This document shows, piece by piece, positions 1 to 7,163 of a stretch of 64,000 nt of DNA. A program made the translations under genes and the position numbers. The stretch is from Saprospiraceae bacterium UBA3362 (GTDB lineage: Bacteria; Bacteroidota; Bacteroidia; Chitinophagales; Saprospiraceae): contig DEQQ01000086.1 of assembly GCA_002360455.1 (NCBI GenBank), forward strand, positions 1-64,000. Reading direction: 5' to 3'. The notes beneath the pieces were generated by a model, which had not been told where the DNA came from, made no database searches, and saw nothing but the letters and a program-made list of their open reading frames with translations. Position 1 is the first letter of the stretch; every line of letters begins with the position of its first letter.

Positions 1-35
1 CAGTTTATAGGGGGGCAGTGCATAGCCTGTTAGGC
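1..35 (-). repeat. Partial attC-like recombination site (cut by window start)
   Basis: On the minus strand GCCTAAC (29-35, a perfect RYYYAAC box) follows the stop codon of the gene at 46-1215 by ten bases and starts a sequence that runs off the window. This is the place and box expected for the downstream half-site of an integron cassette. Only one arm is visible, so the palindrome cannot be checked here. Confidence 0.5.
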
Positions 36-45
36 ACAGTAGCAT

Positions 46-1215
46 TTACTCGGTTTTGATAATCACGGTTTTATTTTTTATCTGCTTTACTTTGTTGTTA
101 GGATAAAGAACAAAAGCATTACTAATGGTTATTATGTCACCTGCCTTAATTATTTTTAGCCTGTCCTGAAACTCTTTATTTCCATATTCTGATTTTACTT
201 TGAAGATTTCTTTTTTCTTTCCTGAAATTATTTCATAATCATAATTCAAAAACTTATAAATAAGATTCTCGTCTTCGTGCATGTCATCTAAATAATAACC
301 TACTGTTGGAATAGCATCACGATAAGAGTGATAAAGGATAGTGTCTTTTATTGATTCATCAAAAAAAATGTCAGGTTCTGGCAGTTCAATTACTTCAAAT
401 AGTTGTTGGAACAACAATTTATCTTCACTTTTAGGGTTACTGGAATACACATTTATATATCTTCGAGTCCAACCATTTTTTGGCTTAACAATATAATAAT
501 TTGATACTTTCCAAACATCTGCGTCTTCAGCCCATAGATAGATGCTATCTGATTTTAATGTACTTATGAAAATTTTGTTTTCATAATCTTCATAAAGATA
601 GTTTCTTTCTAAATTGACTAGCATTCCGTTTCTTGGAATTTCAAAATCTTTTACCTCTCTACGTGCCTTGCACTCAATAAACCGTTTATGTAAATATGAT
701 TTCTTTGAAAATTGAATTTGTTCTTCTTTGTTTACAAGTCTTGAAGTTTCTTTTACGTTTGCTATTAATTTTGAATAGTCTTTAACTGCATAAATAAAGT
801 CGCTAAGTTTAAATGATTCAAATCTGTTATACCCGCTTTGGTATTTAATTGTGTCATTAAAAATTGGAAGCTCAAATTCATCACCACCACCATAACCTAA
901 AAGCTCATAATCGTCAATTACGTAATTACTTTTTCTAAAGAAAACTAATTCATTTTGTCCTACTTTGTAGCTGTCATATCTTTTAGCGCAAGACCAATCT
1001 TCAAATTTTAGAATGGCTAAAGTATCTTTGTCAAGATTATTCAGAACATATTCTTTAACTTTCAAATAAAAATAATTTTTGTCAATCTTTATAATAGTTC
1101 CAATAGCTCCATAGTCAGCATTGCAAACTAATTCTGAAAGTCTCATGTAACCATAGTCTGCTCTTACAGATGTAAAACACATTATTGTAAAAAATAAAGT
1201 CGCTAAAAGTTTCAT
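46..1215 (-). CDS. Hypothetical exported protein of an integron-type cassette
   Basis: I do not recognise this 389-residue protein. It opens with a Sec signal peptide (basic MK, hydrophobic stretch to about residue 18, then ADYG), so it is probably exported. The N-terminal 120 residues run as an alternating beta pattern with two cysteines and a late GQNELVFF stretch. That resembles, in outline only, the N-terminal region of the secreted metalloprotease at 47377-49164, where CKITS and NEIYLLFL sit in similar places; an NTR/TIMP-like fold is a guess. The rest is rich in K, E and Y with no known catalytic motif. The ATG lies 27 bases after an attC box (GTTAGGC on the minus strand) and the stop lies 10 bases before the next one, so the gene fills exactly one cassette. 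Confidence 0.75.
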   Translation of the reverse strand: MKLLATLFFTIMCFTSVRADYGYMRLSELVCNADYGAIGTIIKIDKNYFYLKVKEYVLNNLDKDTLAILKFEDWSCAKRYDSYKVGQNELVFFRKSNYVIDDYELLGYGGGDEFELPIFNDTIKYQSGYNRFESFKLSDFIYAVKDYSKLIANVKETSRLVNKEEQIQFSKKSYLHKRFIECKARREVKDFEIPRNGMLVNLERNYLYEDYENKIFISTLKSDSIYLWAEDADVWKVSNYYIVKPKNGWTRRYINVYSSNPKSEDKLLFQQLFEVIELPEPDIFFDESIKDTILYHSYRDAIPTVGYYLDDMHEDENLIYKFLNYDYEIISGKKKEIFKVKSEYGNKEFQDRLKIIKAGDIITISNAFVLYPNNKVKQIKNKTVIIKTE

Positions 1216-1241
1216 TTGTTTCTATTTTCTATTGCTATTGT

Positions 1242-1374
1242 GCCTAACGGTTTTCGGCTATACGCAGGCAGGGATTTAACCACCGAACTTCCTACGAAGA
1301 ACTGAACTTTAAATTTACCACTTTCCTGTCCTACGAAGCACGAAACCCCTGCTTGCGTATAGGTGATGTTATGC
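1242..1374 (-). repeat. attC-like site 1 (cassette recombination site)
   Basis: On the minus strand the site begins with GCATAAC and ends with GTTAGGC, a perfect GTTRRRY box. Inside, two 15-base arms (CCCTGCTTGCGTATA and TATACGCAGGCAGGG in plus-strand reading) pair with one mismatch around a roughly 70-base central part. It starts 12 bases after the stop of the upstream gene and ends just before the start of the next gene, the layout of attC sites in integron cassette arrays. The extended length resembles VCR-type sites. Confidence 0.7.
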
Positions 1375-1386
1375 CTTCGCCCTTCT

Positions 1387-2823
1387 TTATTTCCTGTCAT
1401 ACTGTTCGTCAAATTTGTTCATTATTTCAATGTATTCGGTCGGCAATTTATCAACTACAAAGTCAATAATTTCTTTCGGTATTTCTTTGTAGAAAGCAGA
1501 AGCAATTCCGCCTGTTATACAAGCAATAGTGTCGCTGTCACCGCCTATTGATATTGCAAGTCTAATTGCATTTTCAAAGTCTGAACTTTCAAGGAACGCA
1601 ACAATTGCTTGTGGAACTGAACCCTGACAAGTTACGTCAAATTTGTAGGTCGGTCGTATTTCGTCAAGCGTAAAACCAAGGTCGTAATTGAAAGTTGAAA
1701 CTATAAAATCTTTGATTTCTTGCTTTGATTTTCCTTGTCTTGCGAGTAAAATGGTTGTTGCTGTCGCTTGTGCTCCTTTGATTCCTTCGGGGTGATTATG
1801 TGTTACTTCTGCTGTCTGTTTCGCAACATCTAAGACGGTTTCAATGTCGTTAAATGCAAATCCAACTGCGCTTGCACGCATTGCTGAACCATTTCCAAAA
1901 CTTCCATATGGTTTTAAATTGTCCTGCTGCAACCAATTTCTAAAACTACCCCCGTAACCACGTCCACGATACTTTCTTCCGTATTCCCAAATTGTCTTTG
2001 CAAAATCTTTCTTGTTAAGGATGCTGTCAGCAATGGCAATTGTCAAAACTGTATCGTCTGTAAAATCACACTTCGGGTTGAAGAGGTCAAAGTTCGTTGT
2101 CTTTATATTGTTCCATTCAAACACAGAACCTATAATGTCACCAATAACTGCACCGATGATTGTGTTTGAATTATTTTCTGTTTTAAACATACTTCTATAA
2201 CCTACAATAACTTCGGATATATTTTTCGCTAATTCTAATTCTTCTCCTTCAAAATGGTCTCTTAAATCTTCTCCATCTACAACATAGCTATCATCACTTT
2301 TTTTGCTCTTGAAGCAGTCCAAGTTATTGATTGACTTCAAGATGTTTGGTGTTTTAGTCATTACTGCCCAACTCAACAAACTTGAAACATCGTAGTCTGT
2401 TAAATCTTTTGTCCTACATTTTACACAGCCACCGTAATTTCCAAGAAAATAAAAATGTCTATGATGTGATACTATTCTACTGCCCAAACAAGAATAATGA
2501 TTTCCTATTCTAGGTGTTTCAGGGAAAAATGCAGGATGCGACTTTTTGTTGTCTAATGCTTGGCTTTTAGAATCTTTGTCTGGGTCAAAATTTTTGAAAA
2601 CAGCACATTCTTGTTTCAGATTTTCCCAAACATAATCTTCTACTTTCTCAATGGGAGTTTTATCCCAATAATGTTGAGGATTGTAATAGAAAATCAGGTT
2701 AAGTCCATCATTTAAAGCAAAATAGTAATGGGAAATGTAAAGAGTGTTTGCGTCTTTTGTTCTTCGCAAATCGTCTTCAAGTCGTCCGTTTACTTTTGTG
2801 TCATATCCTGAATATTCTTTCAT
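1387..2823 (-). CDS. ADP-ribosylglycohydrolase family protein with unknown N-terminal domain
   Basis: The C-terminal half (about residues 221-470 of 478) is an ADP-ribosylglycohydrolase/DraG-like domain. It has GAVIGDIIGS at its start, the metal-binding TDDT at 255-258, NGSAMRASAVGF at 311-322, THNHPEG at 341-347 and the second metal motif GGDSDT at 427-432. This family removes ADP-ribose from proteins, nucleic acids or small molecules using two Mg2+ ions, and all key residues are present. Residues 1-215 match nothing I know; they contain a CxxC (133-136) and many aromatics. The frame is open for 28 more codons upstream, but those lie inside the neighbouring attC site, so ATG 2823 is chosen. 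No ADP-ribosyltransferase gene is adjacent. As a lone cassette gene a role in defence or toxin reversal is possible, but this is inference. Confidence 0.85.
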   Translation of the reverse strand: MKEYSGYDTKVNGRLEDDLRRTKDANTLYISHYYFALNDGLNLIFYYNPQHYWDKTPIEKVEDYVWENLKQECAVFKNFDPDKDSKSQALDNKKSHPAFFPETPRIGNHYSCLGSRIVSHHRHFYFLGNYGGCVKCRTKDLTDYDVSSLLSWAVMTKTPNILKSINNLDCFKSKKSDDSYVVDGEDLRDHFEGEELELAKNISEVIVGYRSMFKTENNSNTIIGAVIGDIIGSVFEWNNIKTTNFDLFNPKCDFTDDTVLTIAIADSILNKKDFAKTIWEYGRKYRGRGYGGSFRNWLQQDNLKPYGSFGNGSAMRASAVGFAFNDIETVLDVAKQTAEVTHNHPEGIKGAQATATTILLARQGKSKQEIKDFIVSTFNYDLGFTLDEIRPTYKFDVTCQGSVPQAIVAFLESSDFENAIRLAISIGGDSDTIACITGGIASAFYKEIPKEIIDFVVDKLPTEYIEIMNKFDEQYDRK

Positions 2824-2847
2824 TGGTAATCTGTCTTTTAGGGTGAG

Positions 2848-2974
2848 GCATAACGTTTTGTATTGACGACGTGCCACCATTTGATTAAAACCAAGAGTGA
2901 AAAACAATATTCATTTATACCAATCCTGAAAAAGTAAGTAATTTGGTGGCATGATCGTCAATACTGTGTTAATT
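2848..2974 (-). repeat. attC-like site 2
   Basis: On the minus strand the site starts at AATTAAC and ends at GTTATGC, 24 bases before the ATG at 2823. Its arms (plus strand TATTGACGACGTGCCACCA and TGGTGGCATGATCGTCAATA) pair almost fully, with one mismatch and an extra base, over a central region of about 60 bases. Extrahelical bases and imperfect ends are typical of attC sites. The end boxes deviate more from consensus than in site 1. Confidence 0.6.
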
Positions 2975-3045
2975 CCAGTTTCATTTTTTCTTACGCCTAA
3001 TTTTATTTTTCGGACTCTAATTTTAATCATTAACGTATAATACCA

Positions 3046-4707
3046 TCATTTAACTTTAATAAATTGTGCATTATATATTTTATTGTCGTCGATAAACTTA
3101 ATGTGATATTTGCCATCAACTAATTCACTTACATTGTAATTATAATTCTTAACATCATATAAATCTTTAGAACTAATCAAATGACCAATTTCATTATAAA
3201 TTTGTAGCTTTCCTGAAGTTACATTATCAAATTCTATTGTCAAAATATCAGAAGTTGGATTGGGAGATATTTTTAATATACTTTCACTACTTAAACTTAC
3301 ATCTTTATTTGTAGTCAAAATACCAATATCTTCACCCTTAATCATAATCCAACTAGACCAAAGTGGAGACTCATTTAAACCTGTACGATTTTCCCTATAA
3401 ATAAAATTGAGCAATAAATTATTTCCTACTATATCTAATTTATTTATTAAAATTTCAGTCTTAGCTCCAGGATCAATAAAAAATGTATTTGTTTTATTTA
3501 TGTTCCCTAAGCCATCTGATATGTAGGTTTCTACGATATTTTTTGTTACTGAATGAACACAAATTAATATCCTAGGGCCTTTTGAAGTATTTAAAAATGT
3601 AGCTAGTGTGAATCTTGCCTTTCTTGAATCACTTTCCAAAGGCCTAAGATCTATTTTTTCTATAGGATTCCCCAATCGATCAAAAAGGATAAAACCCAAA
3701 GATTGGAAATAGTAAGGATTATCCTGATAAAAACCTGAGCTAAATATGAAATGATCTTCTGAAATATATGATGGTCCAAATTGATTTGCATCAGCTGTTT
3801 TTAAGATATTCAGATTGCCCGAATTCAGAATATTTAAGTTTTTGTCCATGTAATAATACCCAATATCAAAGTCTTGTTGCACCACTGAATCAGGATGAGT
3901 TTCTGAAGTATATGTACAAAATGTACTATTGCTATTATCATAATTGTATAATCCATCAACCAATTTATGGTACTTAGTTGGAACGTAGAGTTCAGTATTG
4001 CCTATTTCTTTATTACTAAGGTCAAGTACTATTCGATTATACCAGATGCTGCTTTTTCCAGAAACTGTGTCTGTCAAGACCAAATGATTTATGACAATAA
4101 AGTTTGTATCAATATAGTAAAGATGTGTAGGACCATAGGGAAAGGGAACAGGAATTCTTCTTGCATGTGGATCTTTTGGAATTGAAAAGCTTGAGTCCAG
4201 TATTTCCCCATTGTTTTTGTTTAAAATCAACCTTCTAGCAGACGCAACAAACCATATTGGTTTAAATAATGTATCAAACTTACTATATTCTTCGTGGATC
4301 AATAATTCCAGTGTATCTCCATTAACAATTGGTCTATTCGCATAACGCCTCTCTCCGACAGTTTCACTATAATATATTTGATCCCATAACAACATTCCAT
4401 TTGTGATATCAATTGCCTCAACATAGTAACCACCTATCCATGCAGGACCAAAAACTACATTATACACATTATATAAGACATTTTTGTCAATTACTGCCGG
4501 GGCTCTATAAAAGTTTTGTTCCAGAAAAATCCAATTACCACTTTTTATTGGAATTTTTTCTGTATTATGCAGATGATACCATAAAGGTGAATAATTTTTG
4601 AATTGTAAAGGTGTAAATTGCTGGGATACAATAATATTTAAACCACCAAAATTTATCGTCAAATAAAGGAGTAGAATTTTTTTCACTGTTATCTTTTTTA
4701 ATTGCAA
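3046..4707 (-). CDS. Secreted protein with T9SS type A C-terminal sorting domain
   Basis: This 553-residue protein has an N-terminal signal peptide (KKILLLYLTINFGG, then IIVSQQ) and a C-terminal domain of about 75 residues typical of cargo of the type IX secretion system: ISPNPTSDILTIEF, a LQIYNEIGHLI strand, then VSELVDGKYHIKF. Such domains are recognised at the outer membrane and usually removed. The middle (about 30-470) has repeated YYxD and WxxW-like beta elements suggesting a propeller or WD40/PQQ-like fold, but no function can be assigned. The start is uncertain: the frame offers TTG 4707 or GTG 4686, preceded by an in-frame TAA, and no ATG. It shares one interval between attC sites 2 and 3 with the lipoprotein gene at 4811-5650. 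Confidence 0.75.
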   Translation of the reverse strand: MQLKKITVKKILLLYLTINFGGLNIIVSQQFTPLQFKNYSPLWYHLHNTEKIPIKSGNWIFLEQNFYRAPAVIDKNVLYNVYNVVFGPAWIGGYYVEAIDITNGMLLWDQIYYSETVGERRYANRPIVNGDTLELLIHEEYSKFDTLFKPIWFVASARRLILNKNNGEILDSSFSIPKDPHARRIPVPFPYGPTHLYYIDTNFIVINHLVLTDTVSGKSSIWYNRIVLDLSNKEIGNTELYVPTKYHKLVDGLYNYDNSNSTFCTYTSETHPDSVVQQDFDIGYYYMDKNLNILNSGNLNILKTADANQFGPSYISEDHFIFSSGFYQDNPYYFQSLGFILFDRLGNPIEKIDLRPLESDSRKARFTLATFLNTSKGPRILICVHSVTKNIVETYISDGLGNINKTNTFFIDPGAKTEILINKLDIVGNNLLLNFIYRENRTGLNESPLWSSWIMIKGEDIGILTTNKDVSLSSESILKISPNPTSDILTIEFDNVTSGKLQIYNEIGHLISSKDLYDVKNYNYNVSELVDGKYHIKFIDDNKIYNAQFIKVK

Positions 4708-4755
4708 TTAAAGTTAAGCTTTAAAACATATTCTTTTATAACCATAAATTATGGA

Positions 4756-4790
4756 AATAATGAGCGACTGTTAATGAGTCGCTCATTATT
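4756..4790 (-). terminator. Perfect 14-bp hairpin, probable terminator of the lipoprotein gene
   Basis: AATAATGAGCGACT and AGTCGCTCATTATT pair perfectly around a 7-base loop (GTTAATG). The hairpin lies 20 bases downstream of the stop of the gene ending at 4811 and before the next gene start. The stem ends in AT-rich arms rather than a long T-run, so it may act as a terminator or an mRNA 3' stabiliser. Confidence 0.6.
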
Positions 4791-4810
4791 AGTTAATAAA
4801 TAAAACAATA

Positions 4811-5650
4811 CTATGGAATAATTCCACAAGGCCTATCATCACATGGTAATTGCAAGCCATTACATGTTAGTGTTACAATACCACAGTTTGAAGCTCCTAT
4901 AGTTTGAAATACAGGTGGAGAGATCCTAATCGTACCATCAGGAGCAGGAAGAGGCTCCCAGCAAAAAGTTCTTGTCCGCTGACAACATTTATCGCCACAA
5001 GTAATTTGGCTTATTTCAAAATTACTTAAATTAATACACCAGCGGTAGCAAGTCTGACGTATAAAATCGGATGAATAATATGAATTATTTACACAAGGAG
5101 GATGCCATGTGTTAACCCAAGGACTCACATATTCGCTCTCAACAATTAAAGAAGCCTGATAAGACATTTGATCTAATACCACATCTCCTCCATGACCTGG
5201 AAGATTAAAAATGCATGTTTCGCAATCTGGTGATAGTCCTGCAAGTCCAAAATTCCAAAATGTAAATGAATACGTTGGAACTCCCCCATTAAATACATAA
5301 CAAACTCTTACATCATAACCTACTGTAGCAGTGGTGCATATAGGACAGGTTGGATTTGGAGGTAAAGTAACCGTCTGGACTATATGAGCTGTTGCACAAG
5401 TCAAACCAGTAGCAGGTGGTTGTGGTTGACATGCAGATGAAAATTGTGGAGGAATAATACCACGTGTAGATAAAGCATTGCCAATTTTAAATTGAGCATT
5501 GACTTTCTGAAAAAATTCTTTAAATTGATCAGAGCTAAAAGCTTGGTCTTTTGTTGGTAATTCGGACTTATCAGACTCATTCTGACATGAAATAGTGAAA
5601 AATGAGATTAAGATTAATAATCCTAATCCTCGAAAAAATAAATGTTTCAT
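4811..5650 (-). CDS. Cysteine-rich lipoprotein of unknown function
   Basis: The 279-residue product has a lipoprotein signal peptide: MKHLFFRG, a hydrophobic core, and a lipobox ending in FTISC at residue 22, followed by QNESDKSE. It should be lipid-anchored in the outer or inner membrane. The mature part is strikingly rich in cysteine, with pairs and CxxC patterns (PTCPIC, CETC, CGDKCCQRT, PCDDRPC). This suggests a disulfide-bonded extracytoplasmic domain or repeated metal knuckles. The centre contains G/P/W-rich beta segments. I recognise no family. ATG 5650 is the natural start. The gene shares an interval between two attC sites with the T9SS protein at 3046-4707. Confidence 0.75.
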   Translation of the reverse strand: MKHLFFRGLGLLILISFFTISCQNESDKSELPTKDQAFSSDQFKEFFQKVNAQFKIGNALSTRGIIPPQFSSACQPQPPATGLTCATAHIVQTVTLPPNPTCPICTTATVGYDVRVCYVFNGGVPTYSFTFWNFGLAGLSPDCETCIFNLPGHGGDVVLDQMSYQASLIVESEYVSPWVNTWHPPCVNNSYYSSDFIRQTCYRWCINLSNFEISQITCGDKCCQRTRTFCWEPLPAPDGTIRISPPVFQTIGASNCGIVTLTCNGLQLPCDDRPCGIIP

Positions 5651-5716
5651 TTTTAAATTTTTTTAATGATGAATAAAAATTGTTAACGAAACAGCTAAAA
5701 AGCAATTATAAAAACC

Positions 5717-5788
5717 TATTTTTGCGGCCTTATTTCCTATAAGAGGGCCTGCGTTACCTATTTCGATAGGTGGTTGTGGGCTTTTTTT
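5717..5788 (+). ncRNA. Candidate short transcript: -7 box, hairpins and intrinsic terminator
   Basis: Within the cassette, on the strand opposite its genes, TATTTTTG (5717-5724) fits the Bacteroidota -7 box TAnnTTTG. It is followed by GGCCTTAT-TTCCT-ATAAG (from 5726), then a UUCG-capped stem ACCTAT-TTCG-ATAGGT (5756-5771) extended by G-U-rich flanks, and seven T bases (5782-5788). There is no plus-strand coding gene upstream for this terminator to serve. A transcript of about 55-60 nt is possible. No -33 TTTG box is seen at the right spacing, so this is tentative. Confidence 0.3.
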
Positions 5789-5854
5789 ATTGTCTTTTGA
5801 CTGTTTATATCTTTAACTTAACGTTTTCATAACTGTTTTAGTTCTTGAAATTGG

Positions 5855-5919
5855 AATTAACGGTTGGCACTGGCGATGGACGACCGTTAGGGAGTCTATC
5901 CGCTAGTGCATTGTTAAGC
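5855..5919 (-). repeat. attC-like site 3 (short form)
   Basis: On the minus strand the site opens with GCTTAAC (perfect RYYYAAC) and closes with GTTAATT. Internal arms GCACTAGCG / CGCCAGTGC and GGATAGAC / GTCGTCC pair around CTCCCTAACG. At 65 bases it is the size of classical short attC sites. The stop codon of the upstream cassette gene is formed inside the opening box. Confidence 0.65.
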
Positions 5920-6192
5920 GCGGGATTCTTTATTATTTTTATACTTGTGAATTATTGTATTTCTTTTGCTTAATATTCTATATAGAATTATACAGAGTGT
6001 TATTCCAATAAAGCCTTCAATTATGCAAAAATATAAAACATATTTATTCATATCGAGCAAATTTCTTGGATCTGGATTTATATAATTTCCAATACTCAAT
6101 ACCATCCAATAAAACATCCAAATAATCCCGATTATTAATATTAGGATTTTTAAGATAAAAAAAACTAATTGAATTTTACTATTATGAACCAT
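5914..6192 (-). CDS. Small two-helix membrane protein of a gene cassette
   Basis: The 92-residue protein has two clear transmembrane segments (about residues 10-34 and 51-70) and a basic, hydrophilic C-terminal tail. No family is recognised. The ATG at 6192 lies 30 bases after a perfect GTTAAGC box on the minus strand. The stop TAA is the TAA of the GCTTAAC box of attC site 3. Tight fit between two recombination boxes is what is expected for a real cassette gene and supports it despite its length. Confidence 0.65.
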   Translation of the reverse strand: MVHNSKIQLVFFILKILILIIGIIWMFYWMVLSIGNYINPDPRNLLDMNKYVLYFCIIEGFIGITLCIILYRILSKRNTIIHKYKNNKESRA

Positions 6193-6221
6193 TTATCCTA
6201 TACTATTTATTTTTATATCGC

Positions 6222-6309
6222 GCTTAACATCTTTATTGACGCAATTCTTGAATTGCGTCAATATCCTATTATACGATATATTGACGCAACTGCTTGGCAG
6301 AGCGTCATT
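6222..6309 (-). repeat. attC-like site 4 with nested TTGACGCAA palindromes
   Basis: GTTAAGC (minus strand, 6228-6222) is a perfect GTTRRRY end. Upstream of it lie alternating TTGACGCAA and TTGCGTCAA copies: 6234 onward, TTGACGCAATTC-TT-GAATTGCGTCAA is a perfect palindrome. A further TATTGACGCAA around 6281 and GCGTCATT near 6302 can pair with these. The second end box is not clear (GTTATTT at 6331 is the best candidate). This would be the first attC of the array next to the integrase remnant. Confidence 0.5.
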
Positions 6310-6486
6310 GGGGAAAATTGGGCCAGGCTTGTTATTTTTTTCATTGGCTGCAGGTTTAATTTAGTTTTTTATAAGCAAATATAATCCAATTCTGGCTATT
6401 TTCACATTTTCGGTAGTATTTTTTATAGACAATTGATAATTTAGATTTTAACCATTATCCATATTATCAATAGGACTTACCATTCT

Positions 6487-6727
6487 CTACTTATTGACAT
6501 CCATAATATGGGTATAGATCTCTGTGGTTTTGAGCGACTCATGGACTAGGGCGCTTTGAATCAACCGCAGAGCTACTCCGGCTTTAGGGAGATGGGTAGT
6601 ATAAACCCGGCCTCAAGCTGTGTGTTGTGGCATATATGCCAAGAATTGATTTTGGTAAGAAAGATAAAACTTTACACCGCTCTGATACTGTGATGGAAAA
6701 TATTTTGAGGGCCGTAGAGTGTGAGTG
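6487..6727 (-). pseudogene. Decayed tyrosine recombinase / integron-type integrase C-terminus
   Basis: Reading the minus strand from 6727, an open segment ends in ATTHSLR (6622 region). After a one-base shift the reading continues VYTTHLPKAGVALRLIQ, then SALVHESLKTTEIYTHIMD and VNK-stop at 6487-6489. These are the C-terminal motifs of tyrosine recombinases: HxLR, the THLxxAG stretch, LxHxSxKTTEIYTH with the catalytic His and Tyr. The frameshift, the altered residue after HSLR, and the absence of any N-terminal or core-binding part mark it as a remnant. Its place beside attC sites suggests IntI, but IntI-specific inserts are not preserved, so a XerC/phage-type origin remains possible. It points the same way as the cassettes. 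Confidence 0.7.
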
Positions 6728-7163
6728 TTAACAACGGAAACTAGATGGACAGTTTTGAGAGTTGACAATCAAAAAAATGATTCTTAAAAATGAGCATTCA
6801 TTATGAAAGATCTAAACCTACAGTAAGAATTTTCTGCTTGGACACTGATTACATTATTTCCCGAACAGGCTAAAGCTTGGTCTGGTTTAACGAGAATGGA
6901 TAGAGGGAGGGCTTATTCTGATCAATGGAATTCATAGCGGAAAATTATCTGTAATTTTTTATATTTGTCCTGTTGTTTAGTTTCATTATTACACAATGTT
7001 GAGGCTCTAAGGAATGGTTTTTTACTCTTAGCATTGGGCTAAATTCTTCATATCGTAGCTCAATATTTTTGTAATAATTAGGCTGTTATAGCTGGATTCA
7101 TTTTGGTTCTGTCTGTGAAATTTTATGTATGTTTGAGCTCGAAGTGAAGTTGAATTTGAAAGG
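6728..7163 (+). other. Non-coding stretch with decayed sequence
   Basis: No intact gene is present in about 430 bases. A short plus-strand reading near 6850-6927 resembles a broken protein fragment (FPEQAKAWSGL, then a stop) and might be another eroded mobile-element gene, but it is too short to name. The rest is AT-rich without clear hairpins. Confidence 0.3.

Noticed and set aside
1212..1412. 66-codon minus-strand open frame
   Set aside because: It lies across attC site 1 and overlaps the ends of both neighbouring genes; codon pattern follows the palindrome rather than a protein.
2824..2907. 28-codon N-terminal extension of the ADP-ribosylglycohydrolase
   Set aside because: It lies inside attC site 2; the downstream ATG 2823 gives the cassette layout seen for the other genes.
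6169..6384. 71-codon plus-strand open frame
   Set aside because: It is made of the nested TTGACGCAA palindromes and overlaps the start of a better supported cassette gene on the other strand.
6803..6927. Possible plus-strand transposase fragment (FPEQAKAWSGL region)
   Set aside because: Only about 40 codons with stops on both sides; similarity to ISAs1-type transposases is too weak to claim from memory.
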